Notes under the pieces: generated by a model | What the model saw: the letters and a program-made list of their open reading frames with translations, nothing else | The model's database searches: none | Told to the model about the DNA's origin: nothing | NCBI RefSeq assembly: GCF_030283145.1 | Contig: NZ_JASNWE010000003.1 | Coordinates: forward strand, 1,116,001-1,180,000 | From: Actinomadura xylanilytica | GTDB taxonomy: Bacteria > Actinomycetota > Actinomycetes > Streptosporangiales > Streptosporangiaceae | Direction: 5' to 3' | DNA length: 64,000 bases | Part shown: positions 34,765-43,344 of the stretch, piece by piece | Layout: every line of letters starts with the position of its first letter | Numbering within the stretch: the first letter of the stretch is position 1 | Made by a program: the position numbers and the translations under genes

Positions 34765-35414
34765 AGCCGGTACCCCACCCCGGGCACCGTCTCGATCACC
34801 GGCGGATCGCCCAGCTTCTTGCGCAGCGTCATCATCGTCACGCGGACCACGTTGGTGAACGGGTCGATGTGCTCGTCCCACGCCTTCTCCAGGAGCTGTT
34901 CGGAACTGACCACCGCGCCGTCGGCGCTGAGCAGCACCTCGAGCACCGCGAACTCCTTGCGGGTCAGCTCGACCGGGCGGGTGTCGCGCGTCACCTCGCG
35001 GCGGGCCGGGTCGAGCGCGATCCCGGCGCGTTCCAGCACGGGCGGCAGCGGCGCGGCGGCGCGGCGGCCGAGGGCGCGCACCCGGGCGATCAGCTCGGCG
35101 AACGCGAACGGCTTGGCCAGGTAGTCGTCGGCGCCGATGGACAGGCCCCGCACCCGGTCGTCGAGCTCGCCGGCCGCGGTCAGCATGATGATCCGCGCCG
35201 GGTAGCGCCGGGTCACCAGCTCGGTGCACACGTCGTCGCCGTGCACCTTGGGCAGGTCGCGGTCGAGGACGATCACGTCGTAGTCGTTGACGCTCGCCCG
35301 CTCCAGCGCCCCCGCGCCGTCGTAGGCCACGTCCACGGCCAGGGCCTCGCGGCGCAGGCCGGTGGCGATCGCGTCGGCGAGCACCCGCTCGTCCTCGACG
35401 ACTAGAACACGCAC
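34761..35414 (-). CDS. OmpR/PhoB-family response regulator
   Basis: The 217-residue regulator has an N-terminal receiver with the acidic pocket VVEDE, phospho-acceptor aspartate 51 (VIVLDRDLP) and the YLAKPF lysine, and a C-terminal winged helix (ELTRKEFAVLEVLLSADGAV to PGVGYRL). It is encoded first in an operon with its cognate kinase. It starts at a GTG preceded by GGAGGGGG. Targets are not known. Confidence 0.95.
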   Translation of the reverse strand: MRVLVVEDERVLADAIATGLRREALAVDVAYDGAGALERASVNDYDVIVLDRDLPKVHGDDVCTELVTRRYPARIIMLTAAGELDDRVRGLSIGADDYLAKPFAFAELIARVRALGRRAAAPLPPVLERAGIALDPARREVTRDTRPVELTRKEFAVLEVLLSADGAVVSSEQLLEKAWDEHIDPFTNVVRVTMMTLRKKLGDPPVIETVPGVGYRL

Positions 35415-35589
35415 TGCGTCCCCCTCCGGTCAAGGTCTCCAGGTATGCCACGAGGCCCGTAAGACCCCCGTAAGCACCTGCTCACGATGCCGCCGGCACC
35501 CCGCGGCGCCCGCCGCGAATTCGGCTCGGACGACAGGTTTACCTTCAGCCTAGGTGTGGGTAGGGACGGCCTGATCCGGGAGGAGGCCC

Positions 35590-35766
35590 ATGGGCGAGTT
35601 GTCAAGCATGATCCACCAGCGGCTCGAGCACGCGTACGCGTCGCTGCGCAGCGCCCACGCAGATGGAGACACCTACCTGGCGGACATCCGCCAGGAGGAG
35701 ATCAGAGAACTGCGCCGGATCGCAGCGAATCACGACATCGGAGTCGAGCCACCCCGCTGCGACTAG
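35590..35766 (+). CDS. 58-residue conserved actinobacterial small protein
   Basis: A strong GGGAGGAGG precedes an ATG opening a 58-codon frame (MGELSSMIHQRLEHAYASLR, LADIRQEEIRELRRIAANHD). It is almost wholly helical and charged. I recall near-identical small proteins in other actinomycetes, unnamed. It is divergent from the two-component operon and convergent to the phosphatase. No function is known. Confidence 0.75.
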   Translation: MGELSSMIHQRLEHAYASLRSAHADGDTYLADIRQEEIRELRRIAANHDIGVEPPRCD

Positions 35767-35864
35767 GACGCCCGACCGCACGGGGGGCCTGGAGTCGCGG
35801 TTCCGGGCTCCCCGCTCGTTCTCCCAGGTCCCGGTGCCTTTCCCGACGGCCTCTTCCGACGGCC

Positions 35865-36674
35865 TCAGTCGCGGGCCGGGTCGAGCGGCGCCAGCAGGTC
35901 GTGCAGGGCCTCGAAGACGCCCGGACCTCCCGCGATGGCCAGCTCGGGGCTCACCGCGGCCCCGTGCAGGCCCTCCACCCGACCGCCCGCCTCCTCGACG
36001 ATCAGCGCCCCGGCGGCGACGTCCCACGCCTGGACGCCGCGCTCGTAGTAGGCGTCGACACGGCCCGCCGCCAGCGAGCACAGGTCAACGCAGCAGGAAC
36101 CGCCGCGCCTGATGTCGCGGACGGCCGGCAGTACCCCGGTGAGCACGCGCGCCTGGTGGGCGCGGCGCCGCGACTCGTACCCGAACCCGGTGGCGACCAG
36201 CGCCCGGTCCAGCGGGACGTCCGCGTTGACGCGCAGCTCGCGCGTCCCGGCGCCGGTGTGCAGCAGCGCCCCGCCGCCGCGCGCGGCGGTGTACAGCTCG
36301 CCCCGCCGCGGCATGTCGACCGCGCCGGCGACCGCGACGCCGTCCACTTCGGCGGCGATGCTGACCGCCCAGTCGGGCAGGTCGTAGAGGTAGTTGACGG
36401 TCCCGTCGATCGGGTCGACCACCCAGCGGACGCCGCTGCCGCCGGAGCGGGTGCCGCCCTCCTCGCCGAGGACGGCGTCGCCCGGCCGGGCGGCGAGGAT
36501 CCGCTCGATGATCAGGCGTTCGGCGGCGCGGTCCATCTGGGTGACCACGTCGGTGTGGCTGCTCTTGGTCTGCACCACGTCGGGGCCGCCGGCCGGGCGC
36601 TCGTCGACCAGCATCCGGCCGGCCTCCCGCGCCGTGGCCACGGCCAGCTCCAGCAGTTCCTCGGCCAGGCTCAT
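35865..36674 (-). CDS. Inositol monophosphatase family protein
   Basis: The 269-residue protein has the metal-binding signature WVVDPIDGTVNYLYDLP and the C-terminal AWDVAAGALIVEEAGG of the Li+-sensitive phosphatase family. It probably releases inositol from inositol-1-phosphate, feeding phosphatidylinositol and mycothiol synthesis, although histidinol-phosphate or other sugar phosphates are possible substrates. It follows the ferrochelatase by eight bases, in one transcript. Confidence 0.92.
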   Translation of the reverse strand: MSLAEELLELAVATAREAGRMLVDERPAGGPDVVQTKSSHTDVVTQMDRAAERLIIERILAARPGDAVLGEEGGTRSGGSGVRWVVDPIDGTVNYLYDLPDWAVSIAAEVDGVAVAGAVDMPRRGELYTAARGGGALLHTGAGTRELRVNADVPLDRALVATGFGYESRRRAHQARVLTGVLPAVRDIRRGGSCCVDLCSLAAGRVDAYYERGVQAWDVAAGALIVEEAGGRVEGLHGAAVSPELAIAGGPGVFEALHDLLAPLDPARD

Positions 36675-36682
36675 CGCATTCC

Positions 36683-37627
36683 TCAGGTTCGGTGATCGGA
36701 GCGTTCGAGCAGCAGCTCGCGGGCGAGCGCGACGAAACGCGGATCGGTGTGGGGGGTGGCGGCGCGCGTGTAGGCCAGGCCCAGCGCGGCGGCGCGGTCG
36801 GCGGCCTGGTGGTCGAGGTCGTACTTGACCTCCATGTGGTCGGACACGAAGCCCACCGGGACCACGACGACCGCCCCCACCCCCTCGGCGTGCAGCCGCT
36901 CCAGGTGGTCGCACACGTCGGGCTCCAGCCACGGCTGGGAGGGCGGGCCGCTGCGGCTCTGGTAGACCAGCGACCAGGGCGCTCCGGGCGCCGCGCGTTC
37001 GGCGACGGCCGCCGCGACCTGCTCCAGCTCGGCGACGTAGCGGGCGCGGCCCGGCTGGGCCAGCGGCACGCTGTGCGCGGTGAAGACCAGGTTCGCGCCG
37101 TGCGGGATCCTGGTCAGCGCGGACTTGGCGGCGTCGACGAACGGGTCGATGAACCCCGGGCGCAGGCAGTAGACGGGCAGCTTGTCGATGCGGGGCGCGT
37201 CCGGGACCTGCTCGCGGGCCCGCTCGATGTCCTCCACGTACTGGTCGTCGCACGAGTAGCCGCTGTAGGCGGAGGTGACGAACGCGGCGGCGTGCCGGAC
37301 GCCGTCGTCCTTCATCTGGCGGACGGTGTCGGCGAGGTGCGGTTGCCAGTTGCGGTTGCCCCAGTAGACCGGCAGGTCGACGTCGTGGTCCTCGAGGTCG
37401 GCCTCGATGGCGGCCTTGAGCTCGCGGCACTGGGCGTTGATCGGGCTGACCCCGCCGAACAGGTGGTAGTGCTCGGCGACCGACTCCAGGCGCTCCCTCG
37501 GGATGCCGCGGCCACGGGTCACGTTCTCCAGGAAGGGCATCACGTCGTCCGGTCCCTCGGGGCCGCCGAAGGACACCAGGAGCAACGCGTCGTACCGAGC
37601 CGGATCCACCGGTTGAGCCTGCCTCAT
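36683..37627 (-). CDS. hemH: Ferrochelatase (coproporphyrin-type)
   Basis: The 314-residue enzyme inserts Fe2+ into a porphyrin. It has LLVSFGGPEGPDDVMPFLENV at the start, the histidine of FTAHSVPLAQPG, and PVGFVSDHMEVKYDLD. In actinobacteria this family works on coproporphyrin III in the coproporphyrin-dependent heme pathway (CpfC), rather than on protoporphyrin IX. MRQAQPVDPARYDA is taken as the start. It is co-transcribed with the inositol phosphatase. Confidence 0.94.
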   Translation of the reverse strand: MRQAQPVDPARYDALLLVSFGGPEGPDDVMPFLENVTRGRGIPRERLESVAEHYHLFGGVSPINAQCRELKAAIEADLEDHDVDLPVYWGNRNWQPHLADTVRQMKDDGVRHAAAFVTSAYSGYSCDDQYVEDIERAREQVPDAPRIDKLPVYCLRPGFIDPFVDAAKSALTRIPHGANLVFTAHSVPLAQPGRARYVAELEQVAAAVAERAAPGAPWSLVYQSRSGPPSQPWLEPDVCDHLERLHAEGVGAVVVVPVGFVSDHMEVKYDLDHQAADRAAALGLAYTRAATPHTDPRFVALARELLLERSDHRT

Positions 37628-37748
37628 GCGTCCATCCAACCAGCCGCCTGGCCCGGCGGGCGCAGGGGCGGGCCGGGGCGGACCCACGGTGGACCCGCGC
37701 ACGGACCGGGGCCGGATCGGGGCGGCCGGACCGGACGGCGGCGCGGGA

Positions 37749-39107
37749 TCAGGAGAAGCGGGCGGCGTACGCCTGGGCCAGGTTGAGGACCTTCTGGACG
37801 TACCAGTCGGCGTGGTTGTAGTGCCAGACCGCCTGGTAGAGGTGCTTGCCGCCCCCGCCCGCCCCGTTGGCGCACAGGTACTTGGCGGCGCCGGGGATGG
37901 CGTCGTAGGGGTTCATGATGTCGGCCTTGCCGTCGCCGTCGCCGTCGACGCCGTAGGACTTCCACGTCGCGGGCATGAACTGCATCGGGCCGAGCGCGCC
38001 GGCGCTGGACCGGCCGGCGTTGCGGCCGTGGTCGCTCTCGACCTGCCCGATCGCGGCGAGCACCGTCCAGGACAGGCCGGGGCAGGTCGTGGCGGCCTTC
38101 TTGTACAGATCGAGGTAGCTGCCGGAGCGGGCACCGCCGCCCGCCGGGGCCTGGTACTTCTTCTCGTGCAGGTCGACCACCTTGGCGCCGCCGCCGAGGA
38201 CCGTACCGACCGCCTTGGCGAGCTTGCCCGGCTCGACGCCGGGCGCGTTGACCATGACGGCCACGTTGGGGACCAGGCCGATGTCGGTGCCGGCCTTCTT
38301 GCCGACCAGCACGTCGATGCCCGGCAGCCCGAGGGGGCTGGAGCCGCCCAGCGTCAGGCGCGGCATCGTCCGGCCCACGATCGGGTACTGGAGGCCCCTG
38401 CTGAGCTGGAGCTGCTCGGCCGCGTCGGAGGAGACCACGAACTGGCCGCCGGCCAGCGCCGTCCACAACTCGGTCTTGGTCGCGGTGCCGGGCGGGGTCC
38501 ACGAGCGGAAGGCGGACGGGTCGACGGCGAACGCGTTGACCTGCCGGCCCTGGAGCTGCACCGCGCCGCCCGCCACCGAGATCACGTCGCGCACCCGGCC
38601 GAGCCGGCCGAGCTTGGCGATCTTGCGCTGGTCGAGCGGCGCCGCGCCGACGGCCAGCACGTCCGGCGGCACCACCCGGCGCAGCGGGGCGACCTGGCCG
38701 TCATCGGCCACGTTGGTCACCGGGCCGCCGGGCCCGGCGGCGCCCCCGGCGGGCGGCGGGTCGGCCCGCGGGCCGGTCGATCCGCGCGGCTCGTCATCGG
38801 TGGTCAGCGCCGCGTACACGCCCCCGGTCACGTTCCCCAGGACGAGCACCGCGATACCGGCGATGAGGAGCGGGCTCGGACGGCGGCGCCGCCGTCCGGG
38901 CGCCGGGGCGGCACCGGCGGCGGGCGGTCGCGAACGCTGCTTCTTCTCCGGCTTGGGCTTCTTGGCCCGCGCCGCCCCCTCCCGTCCCGGCGGGCTCGGC
39001 GGGGTGGGCGGCGTCCGCTCCGCGGCCGGCCCGGAGGGCGGCTCGGGGGCCGGTGTGCCGGGCCCTGGGGCGCGCGGTGGTGAAGGAGGAGCCACAACCA
39101 TTCCCAA
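37749..39107 (-). CDS. Membrane-anchored lytic transglycosylase with an extra extracytoplasmic domain
   Basis: The 452-residue protein has a Pro/Lys/Arg-rich cytoplasmic head, one membrane helix near 78-100 and a lysozyme-like SLT domain in the last 120 residues. The SLT domain shows LAAIGQVESDHGRN (catalytic glutamate), GALGPMQFMPATWKSYGVDG and AVWHYNHADWYV. Between them lies about 190 residues (VVPPDVLAVGAAPLDQRKIA, LQYPIVGRTMPRLTLGG) that resemble a MacB/FtsX-type periplasmic domain. It likely cleaves peptidoglycan glycan strands, possibly under control of the middle domain. Confidence 0.88.
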   Translation of the reverse strand: MGMVVAPPSPPRAPGPGTPAPEPPSGPAAERTPPTPPSPPGREGAARAKKPKPEKKQRSRPPAAGAAPAPGRRRRRPSPLLIAGIAVLVLGNVTGGVYAALTTDDEPRGSTGPRADPPPAGGAAGPGGPVTNVADDGQVAPLRRVVPPDVLAVGAAPLDQRKIAKLGRLGRVRDVISVAGGAVQLQGRQVNAFAVDPSAFRSWTPPGTATKTELWTALAGGQFVVSSDAAEQLQLSRGLQYPIVGRTMPRLTLGGSSPLGLPGIDVLVGKKAGTDIGLVPNVAVMVNAPGVEPGKLAKAVGTVLGGGAKVVDLHEKKYQAPAGGGARSGSYLDLYKKAATTCPGLSWTVLAAIGQVESDHGRNAGRSSAGALGPMQFMPATWKSYGVDGDGDGKADIMNPYDAIPGAAKYLCANGAGGGGKHLYQAVWHYNHADWYVQKVLNLAQAYAARFS

Positions 39108-39231
39108 CGAATGTCGCTACGGATGGGTTACCCGTCTGTGCAGTTGATTCCCCCAGGTAACGTGATCATGGGTCCGAAGTCGCACGAAGAGGCCGGGAGC
39201 GGCCCGCCTCCCGGGAGCAGGGGAGGCCGGG

Positions 39232-40443
39232 TTGACCAGTCCGTACCGGGAGCTGCTCGGCGTTCCCGGCGCCCGGCCCTTCGTCGCTGCGGGGTTCGTC
39301 GGCCGCATGTCGATGTCCATGGTGGGGATCGGCATCGTCCTTCTCGTGTCCGCGGTTACCGGATCGTACGGTATCGCCGGCTCGGTGGCGGCGACCCTCT
39401 CGCTCTCCTACGCGGCGGGCTCGCCGCTGAGCGCCCGGTTCGCCGACCGCTACGGGCAGCGCCGGGTGCTGGTGCCGGTGGTGCTGGCCAACGCCGCGAG
39501 CTTCGCGGTGTTCATCGCCGTCGCCGAGGCCGGGCTGCCGATCTGGACGCTGTTCCCGGCCGCGGCGGCGGCCGGGCTGACCCAGGTGTCGCTGGGCGCC
39601 TGGGTGCGGGCGCGCTGGACGTACGCGCTGCGGGAGAACCCGGCCCGGCTGCACACCGCGTTCTCCTTCGAGTCGGTGGTGGACGAGTGCATCTTCGTCG
39701 CCGGGCCGGTGATCGTCACCGCGCTGTCCACCGGGGTGCACCCGATAGCGGGCCTGGCCGTGCCCGCGGCATGCACGCTGACCGGCGGCCTCGCGCTCGC
39801 CGCGCAGCGCGGCACCGAGCCGCCACCGAGGCCGCGCCGGGCGGGCGAGACCGGCGGCGTGCTGGCCGACCGGGCGCTGCTGGTGATGGCGCCGATCTTC
39901 CTGATGATGGGCCTGGTGTTCGGCGCGATCGACGTGAGCGCGGTCGCGTTCGCCGCGGAGCAGGGGCACAAGGCCCTGGCCGGCGTCCTGCTCGGCTGCT
40001 ACGGGTTCGGCAGCGCCGCGGCGGCGTTCTGGTACGGGGCGCGGCACTGGCGGACCCCGCTCGCCACCCGGTTCCGGATCGGGCTGATCCTGCTGGCGGT
40101 CGCGATGGTGCCGCCGGTCCTGGTGGACGACCTGTGGCTGATGATGCCCGTGGTGCTCATCTCCGGGATGGCGATCTCGCCCACGGCGATCCCGGCGTAC
40201 GGGCTGGTCGAACGGCTCGTCCCGGCGCACCGGCTCACCGAGGGGCTGGCGCTGGTGTCCACGGCGGTCGGCGCGGGCGTGGCGGCCGGGGCGTCGCTGG
40301 CGGGACGACTGGCGGACGGGTCCGGCTCGGGCACCGCCTTCCTGGTGCCGCTGGCCGGTACCGCGGTGGCCGCCGCGCTCGGACTGGCCGGTGGGCGATC
40401 GATCAGTAAACGTGAACTTTCCTCACGATCGATTGCCGAGTAG
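39232..40443 (+). CDS. MFS transporter (paralogue of the 9.7 kb gene)
   Basis: The 403-residue membrane protein with about twelve helices starts at a TTG preceded by GGGGAGG. FVAAGFVGRMSMSMVGIGIV and FSFESVVDECIFVAGPVI align with the same sites in the other MFS protein of this window. Motif A (SARFADRYGQRRVLV) is intact. Drug or metabolite efflux is likely. It runs directly into the lactone oxidase gene. Confidence 0.9.
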   Translation: MTSPYRELLGVPGARPFVAAGFVGRMSMSMVGIGIVLLVSAVTGSYGIAGSVAATLSLSYAAGSPLSARFADRYGQRRVLVPVVLANAASFAVFIAVAEAGLPIWTLFPAAAAAGLTQVSLGAWVRARWTYALRENPARLHTAFSFESVVDECIFVAGPVIVTALSTGVHPIAGLAVPAACTLTGGLALAAQRGTEPPPRPRRAGETGGVLADRALLVMAPIFLMMGLVFGAIDVSAVAFAAEQGHKALAGVLLGCYGFGSAAAAFWYGARHWRTPLATRFRIGLILLAVAMVPPVLVDDLWLMMPVVLISGMAISPTAIPAYGLVERLVPAHRLTEGLALVSTAVGAGVAAGASLAGRLADGSGSGTAFLVPLAGTAVAAALGLAGGRSISKRELSSRSIAE

Positions 40444-40452
40444 AGTCCTGCC

Positions 40453-41763
40453 ATGTCCCCCGTGAGTACCCGAAAGTGGCAGAACTGGGCCGGGAATCAG
40501 CAGGCCACGCCGCATCGCGTCGCGACTCCCCGCACCACCGACGAGGTGGCCGCGGCCGTGCGGACCGCCGCCGCCGACGGCCTCACGGTCCGGATGACCG
40601 GCACCGGCCACTCGTTCACCGGCGCGGCCGTCGCCGAGGGCGTCCTGCTGAAGCCGGGAGGGCTGACCGCGGTCCGCTCCGTCGACACCGCCACCGGCCT
40701 GGTCACGGTCGAGGCCGGCCTCCCGCTGCACGTGCTCAACCGGACGCTCGAGGAGCACGGCCTCGCGCTGGCCAACATGGGCGACATCCAGGAGCAGACC
40801 GTCGCGGGCGCGCTCCAGACCGCCACGCACGGCACCGGCCGCGACGCCGCCGGGCTCGCCTCCCAGGTCGCCGCGCTGGAGCTGGTGCTCGCCGACGGCA
40901 GCACGGTCACCTGCTCGCCGGACGAGCGGCGCGAGCTGTTCGACGCCGCCCGCGCCGGGCTCGGCGCTCTCGGCATCGTCACCGCGATCACCTGGCGGAC
41001 CGTTCCCGCCTTCCTCCTGCGCGCGCAGGAGGAGGCCATGGCCTGGGACCAGGTGCTGTCGCGGGTCGACGAGCTCGATGCCGCCAACGAGCACTTCGAG
41101 TTCTACTGGTTCCCGCACACCGAGCGCTGCCTGACCAAGCGCAACAACCGCGTCGATGGCCCCGCCCGTCCGGTGTCGCGCTTCAAGGGGTGGCTGAACG
41201 ACGAGTTCCTGTCCAACTCCGTCTTCGGCGCCATCAACCAGGTGACCCACCGGCTGCCCGGCACGGTCCCGTTCATCAACGGCGTGTCCGCCAAGGCTCT
41301 CAGCGACCGCACCTACAGCGACACCTCTTACAAGGTCTTCACCAGCCCGCGGACCGTCCGGTTCAAGGAGCAGGAGTACGCGATCCCGCGCGAGCAGCTC
41401 GTGCCCGCCCTGCGGGACCTGCGCAAGCTGTACGACAAGAAGCGCTGGCGGATCAGCTTTCCCATCGAAGTGCGGCTGCTGCCCGAAGAGGACGCCTGGC
41501 TGTCGATGGCGTACGGGCGCCGCACCGCGTTCATCGCGATCCACGTCTTCCACCGCGACCCGCACGAGGAGTACTTCCAGGGGGTCGAGGAGCTGATGAA
41601 CGCGATCGGCGGGCGTCCCCACTGGGGCAAGATGCACACCCGCGACGCCGCGTACCTGGAGACGGTCTACCCGCGCTTCGGCGAGTTCCGCGCGCTGCGC
41701 GACGAGCTCGACCCGGACCGCCGGTTCGCCAACCCCTACACCGAGCAGGTCTTCGGCGCCTGA
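40453..41763 (+). CDS. FAD-binding D-arabinono-1,4-lactone oxidase family protein
   Basis: The 436-residue protein has an N-terminal FAD-binding (vanillyl-alcohol oxidase) domain with VRMTGTGHSFTGAAV and GALQTATHGTG, and a C-terminal ALO domain (FYWFPHTERCLTKRNNR; FPIEVRLLPEEDAWLSMAYG). Relatives oxidise sugar lactones or alditols to an ascorbate-like product or the matching aldehyde. The histidine of TGTGHS is the usual site of covalent FAD attachment. It begins nine bases after the MFS gene and is probably its partner; a strong terminator follows. Confidence 0.93.
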   Translation: MSPVSTRKWQNWAGNQQATPHRVATPRTTDEVAAAVRTAAADGLTVRMTGTGHSFTGAAVAEGVLLKPGGLTAVRSVDTATGLVTVEAGLPLHVLNRTLEEHGLALANMGDIQEQTVAGALQTATHGTGRDAAGLASQVAALELVLADGSTVTCSPDERRELFDAARAGLGALGIVTAITWRTVPAFLLRAQEEAMAWDQVLSRVDELDAANEHFEFYWFPHTERCLTKRNNRVDGPARPVSRFKGWLNDEFLSNSVFGAINQVTHRLPGTVPFINGVSAKALSDRTYSDTSYKVFTSPRTVRFKEQEYAIPREQLVPALRDLRKLYDKKRWRISFPIEVRLLPEEDAWLSMAYGRRTAFIAIHVFHRDPHEEYFQGVEELMNAIGGRPHWGKMHTRDAAYLETVYPRFGEFRALRDELDPDRRFANPYTEQVFGA

Positions 41764-41802
41764 ACCGCATGCTCGCGCGCAGGACCCCCGAACGGCCCAC
41801 GA

Positions 41803-41839
41803 CATCGGACGCCTCCGCCAGTGGCGGAGGCGTCCGATG
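41803..41839. terminator. Strong hairpin after the lactone oxidase
   Basis: CATCGGACGCCTCCGCC and its exact complement make a 17-pair stem with an AGT loop between two convergent genes. Confidence 0.8.
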
Positions 41840-41866
41840 CGTTGAGGCCGGTACGGGCCGTCGTCG

Positions 41867-42901
41867 TCACGAACCGTCGCCGGTGCCCGTCCGGGGCTGC
41901 CCCTGCTGCTGGCCGGTGGGCTGCTGGCCGGTGCCGGTGCCGCCGGACGGCGCGGGCGGGGCGGGCTCGGTCGGCGTCGAGGGCTCCGTCGACGGGGTCG
42001 TGGGCTCCGTCGACGGAGTGTCGGTCGGCCGGTCGGTCGGCTGCCCGGTCTCCGGGGTGGACGGGCCGTCGCTCGGTGTTCCGGGCGCCGTGCCGCTGGG
42101 AGTCTCGCCGGGTCCGGTCTGCTCGGTGGTGGGGGTCTGCGAGGGCGTGTCCTTGGGACGGTCCTGACTGCCGCCGCCGCCGAAGACGTTGCGGACGCTG
42201 GTGCCCGTGTCGTGGTTCCGGCCGATCGGCGCCCCGGTGGTCGCCTCGTAGATGGTGATGCCACCGATCACGATCGCGAAGATCGCCGCGGACGACACCG
42301 CGAGCTTCACCCAGTGCTGCCGGGTCCATTCGGCCGTGTTCCGGAACGCGGCCCGCCACGCCTCGCCGCGCACGGCCCCGTCCACCGCCTCGTCCTCCGC
42401 CAGCGCGGCGGCGACGGCCGCGGCCGGGGAACGTTCCACGTGGGTGGCGTTCGGATCCATCCGGGTCGCGTTCGAGCCGTTGGCGTCCAGGCGGGTCGCG
42501 TTCGGGTCGCCCCCGCCCGGCAGCGGAAGATCGAACCGCGTCGCGTTCGGATCACCCCCGGCGGCGGACCTGCCGGCGGCGGGCGCATGGGAGGGGGCCT
42601 CGCCGGGCCACGCGACGGACCGGGTCGGGTCCGCGCTCGTGGCCCTGGAGGCCGCGCCCTGCGCCGCCTCCCGGCCCTCCGCCGCGGCCTGCATGTGGGT
42701 CCGCTCCTTGATCTGCTCCTTGCCCTGGTCCAGGTAGTGCTTGAAGACCGACGCGCCCGCCGTCGAGGCCACGCTCATGAAGGCGGCACCGATGATCGTC
42801 CCGTAGACCCCGAGGTAGGACGCCCCGATCGCCGCCGCCAGCGTCGCCACACCACTGGCGACGAGCTGGGTCGTACTGACATCCGGCAGCCTGCGCCGCA
42901 T
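41867..42901 (-). CDS. Membrane protein with NATR-type repeats and a Thr/Pro-rich tail
   Basis: The 344-residue protein starts after AGGAGGTTCTGTTG. It has hydrophobic segments near 12-28 and 32-50, a helical linker (KHYLDQGKEQIKERTHM), then repeats of the type NATRxD (DPNATRFD, DPNATRLD, GSNATRMD, DPNATHVE) at about 115-155, one more membrane helix near 190-208 and a long Thr/Pro/Ser-rich outer tail. No enzymatic domain is seen. The outer tail could be an extended cell-wall spacer. I do not recognise a characterised family. Confidence 0.75.
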   Translation of the reverse strand: MRRRLPDVSTTQLVASGVATLAAAIGASYLGVYGTIIGAAFMSVASTAGASVFKHYLDQGKEQIKERTHMQAAAEGREAAQGAASRATSADPTRSVAWPGEAPSHAPAAGRSAAGGDPNATRFDLPLPGGGDPNATRLDANGSNATRMDPNATHVERSPAAAVAAALAEDEAVDGAVRGEAWRAAFRNTAEWTRQHWVKLAVSSAAIFAIVIGGITIYEATTGAPIGRNHDTGTSVRNVFGGGGSQDRPKDTPSQTPTTEQTGPGETPSGTAPGTPSDGPSTPETGQPTDRPTDTPSTEPTTPSTEPSTPTEPAPPAPSGGTGTGQQPTGQQQGQPRTGTGDGS

Positions 42902-43344
42902 CAACAGAACCTCCTGTCCGACTGAACACCCCAAAATCCCCTTTACCGAAACTAACCGCCTAAGCAGGATGTTCCAGTCAACAACGTGACGCTCACTACC
43001 CGAACCGCTGGAGCCCGGCTCCCCCATCAGGCACAGTGTGGAAAAGGATCCACAAGAATGGGACAGGGCGCCCCCGGCCGGACCGCGGCGAGGGCAAGCT
43101 AGGTCAGGTGCCCTCTTCGGCCTCGTGAAGAGGGCTTCGAGAGCGGCGATGTTCGGACATGCCGGGTACGGTGCTGGCAGCAGGTGTGTCCGAAAGAGAG
43201 ACTCGGGTACCCGGGGGAAGGGCACGCATGCGCCCTCGGTGGGAACCGGCGGTGGGACGGCGCGAGCACGAGTGAGGCGGGCTCGCGACCCGAAGCTCCG
43301 CCCGGCACCCTCCGTGCCGTCAGGACAGGGCAGGAAGGACACGC
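42902..43344. other. Divergent intergenic region upstream of sepH
   Basis: About 440 bases without a supported gene. It contains an inverted pair TTCGGACA (43152-43159) and TGTCCGAA (43187-43194), 27 bases apart, and must hold the promoters for sepH and the NATR-repeat protein. I see no clear -10/-35. Confidence 0.5.

Noticed and set aside
42212..42925. + strand frames with VAFGS/RVAFG repeats
   Set aside because: They mirror the NATR repeats of the minus-strand gene, which has a proper ribosome-binding site and membrane helices.
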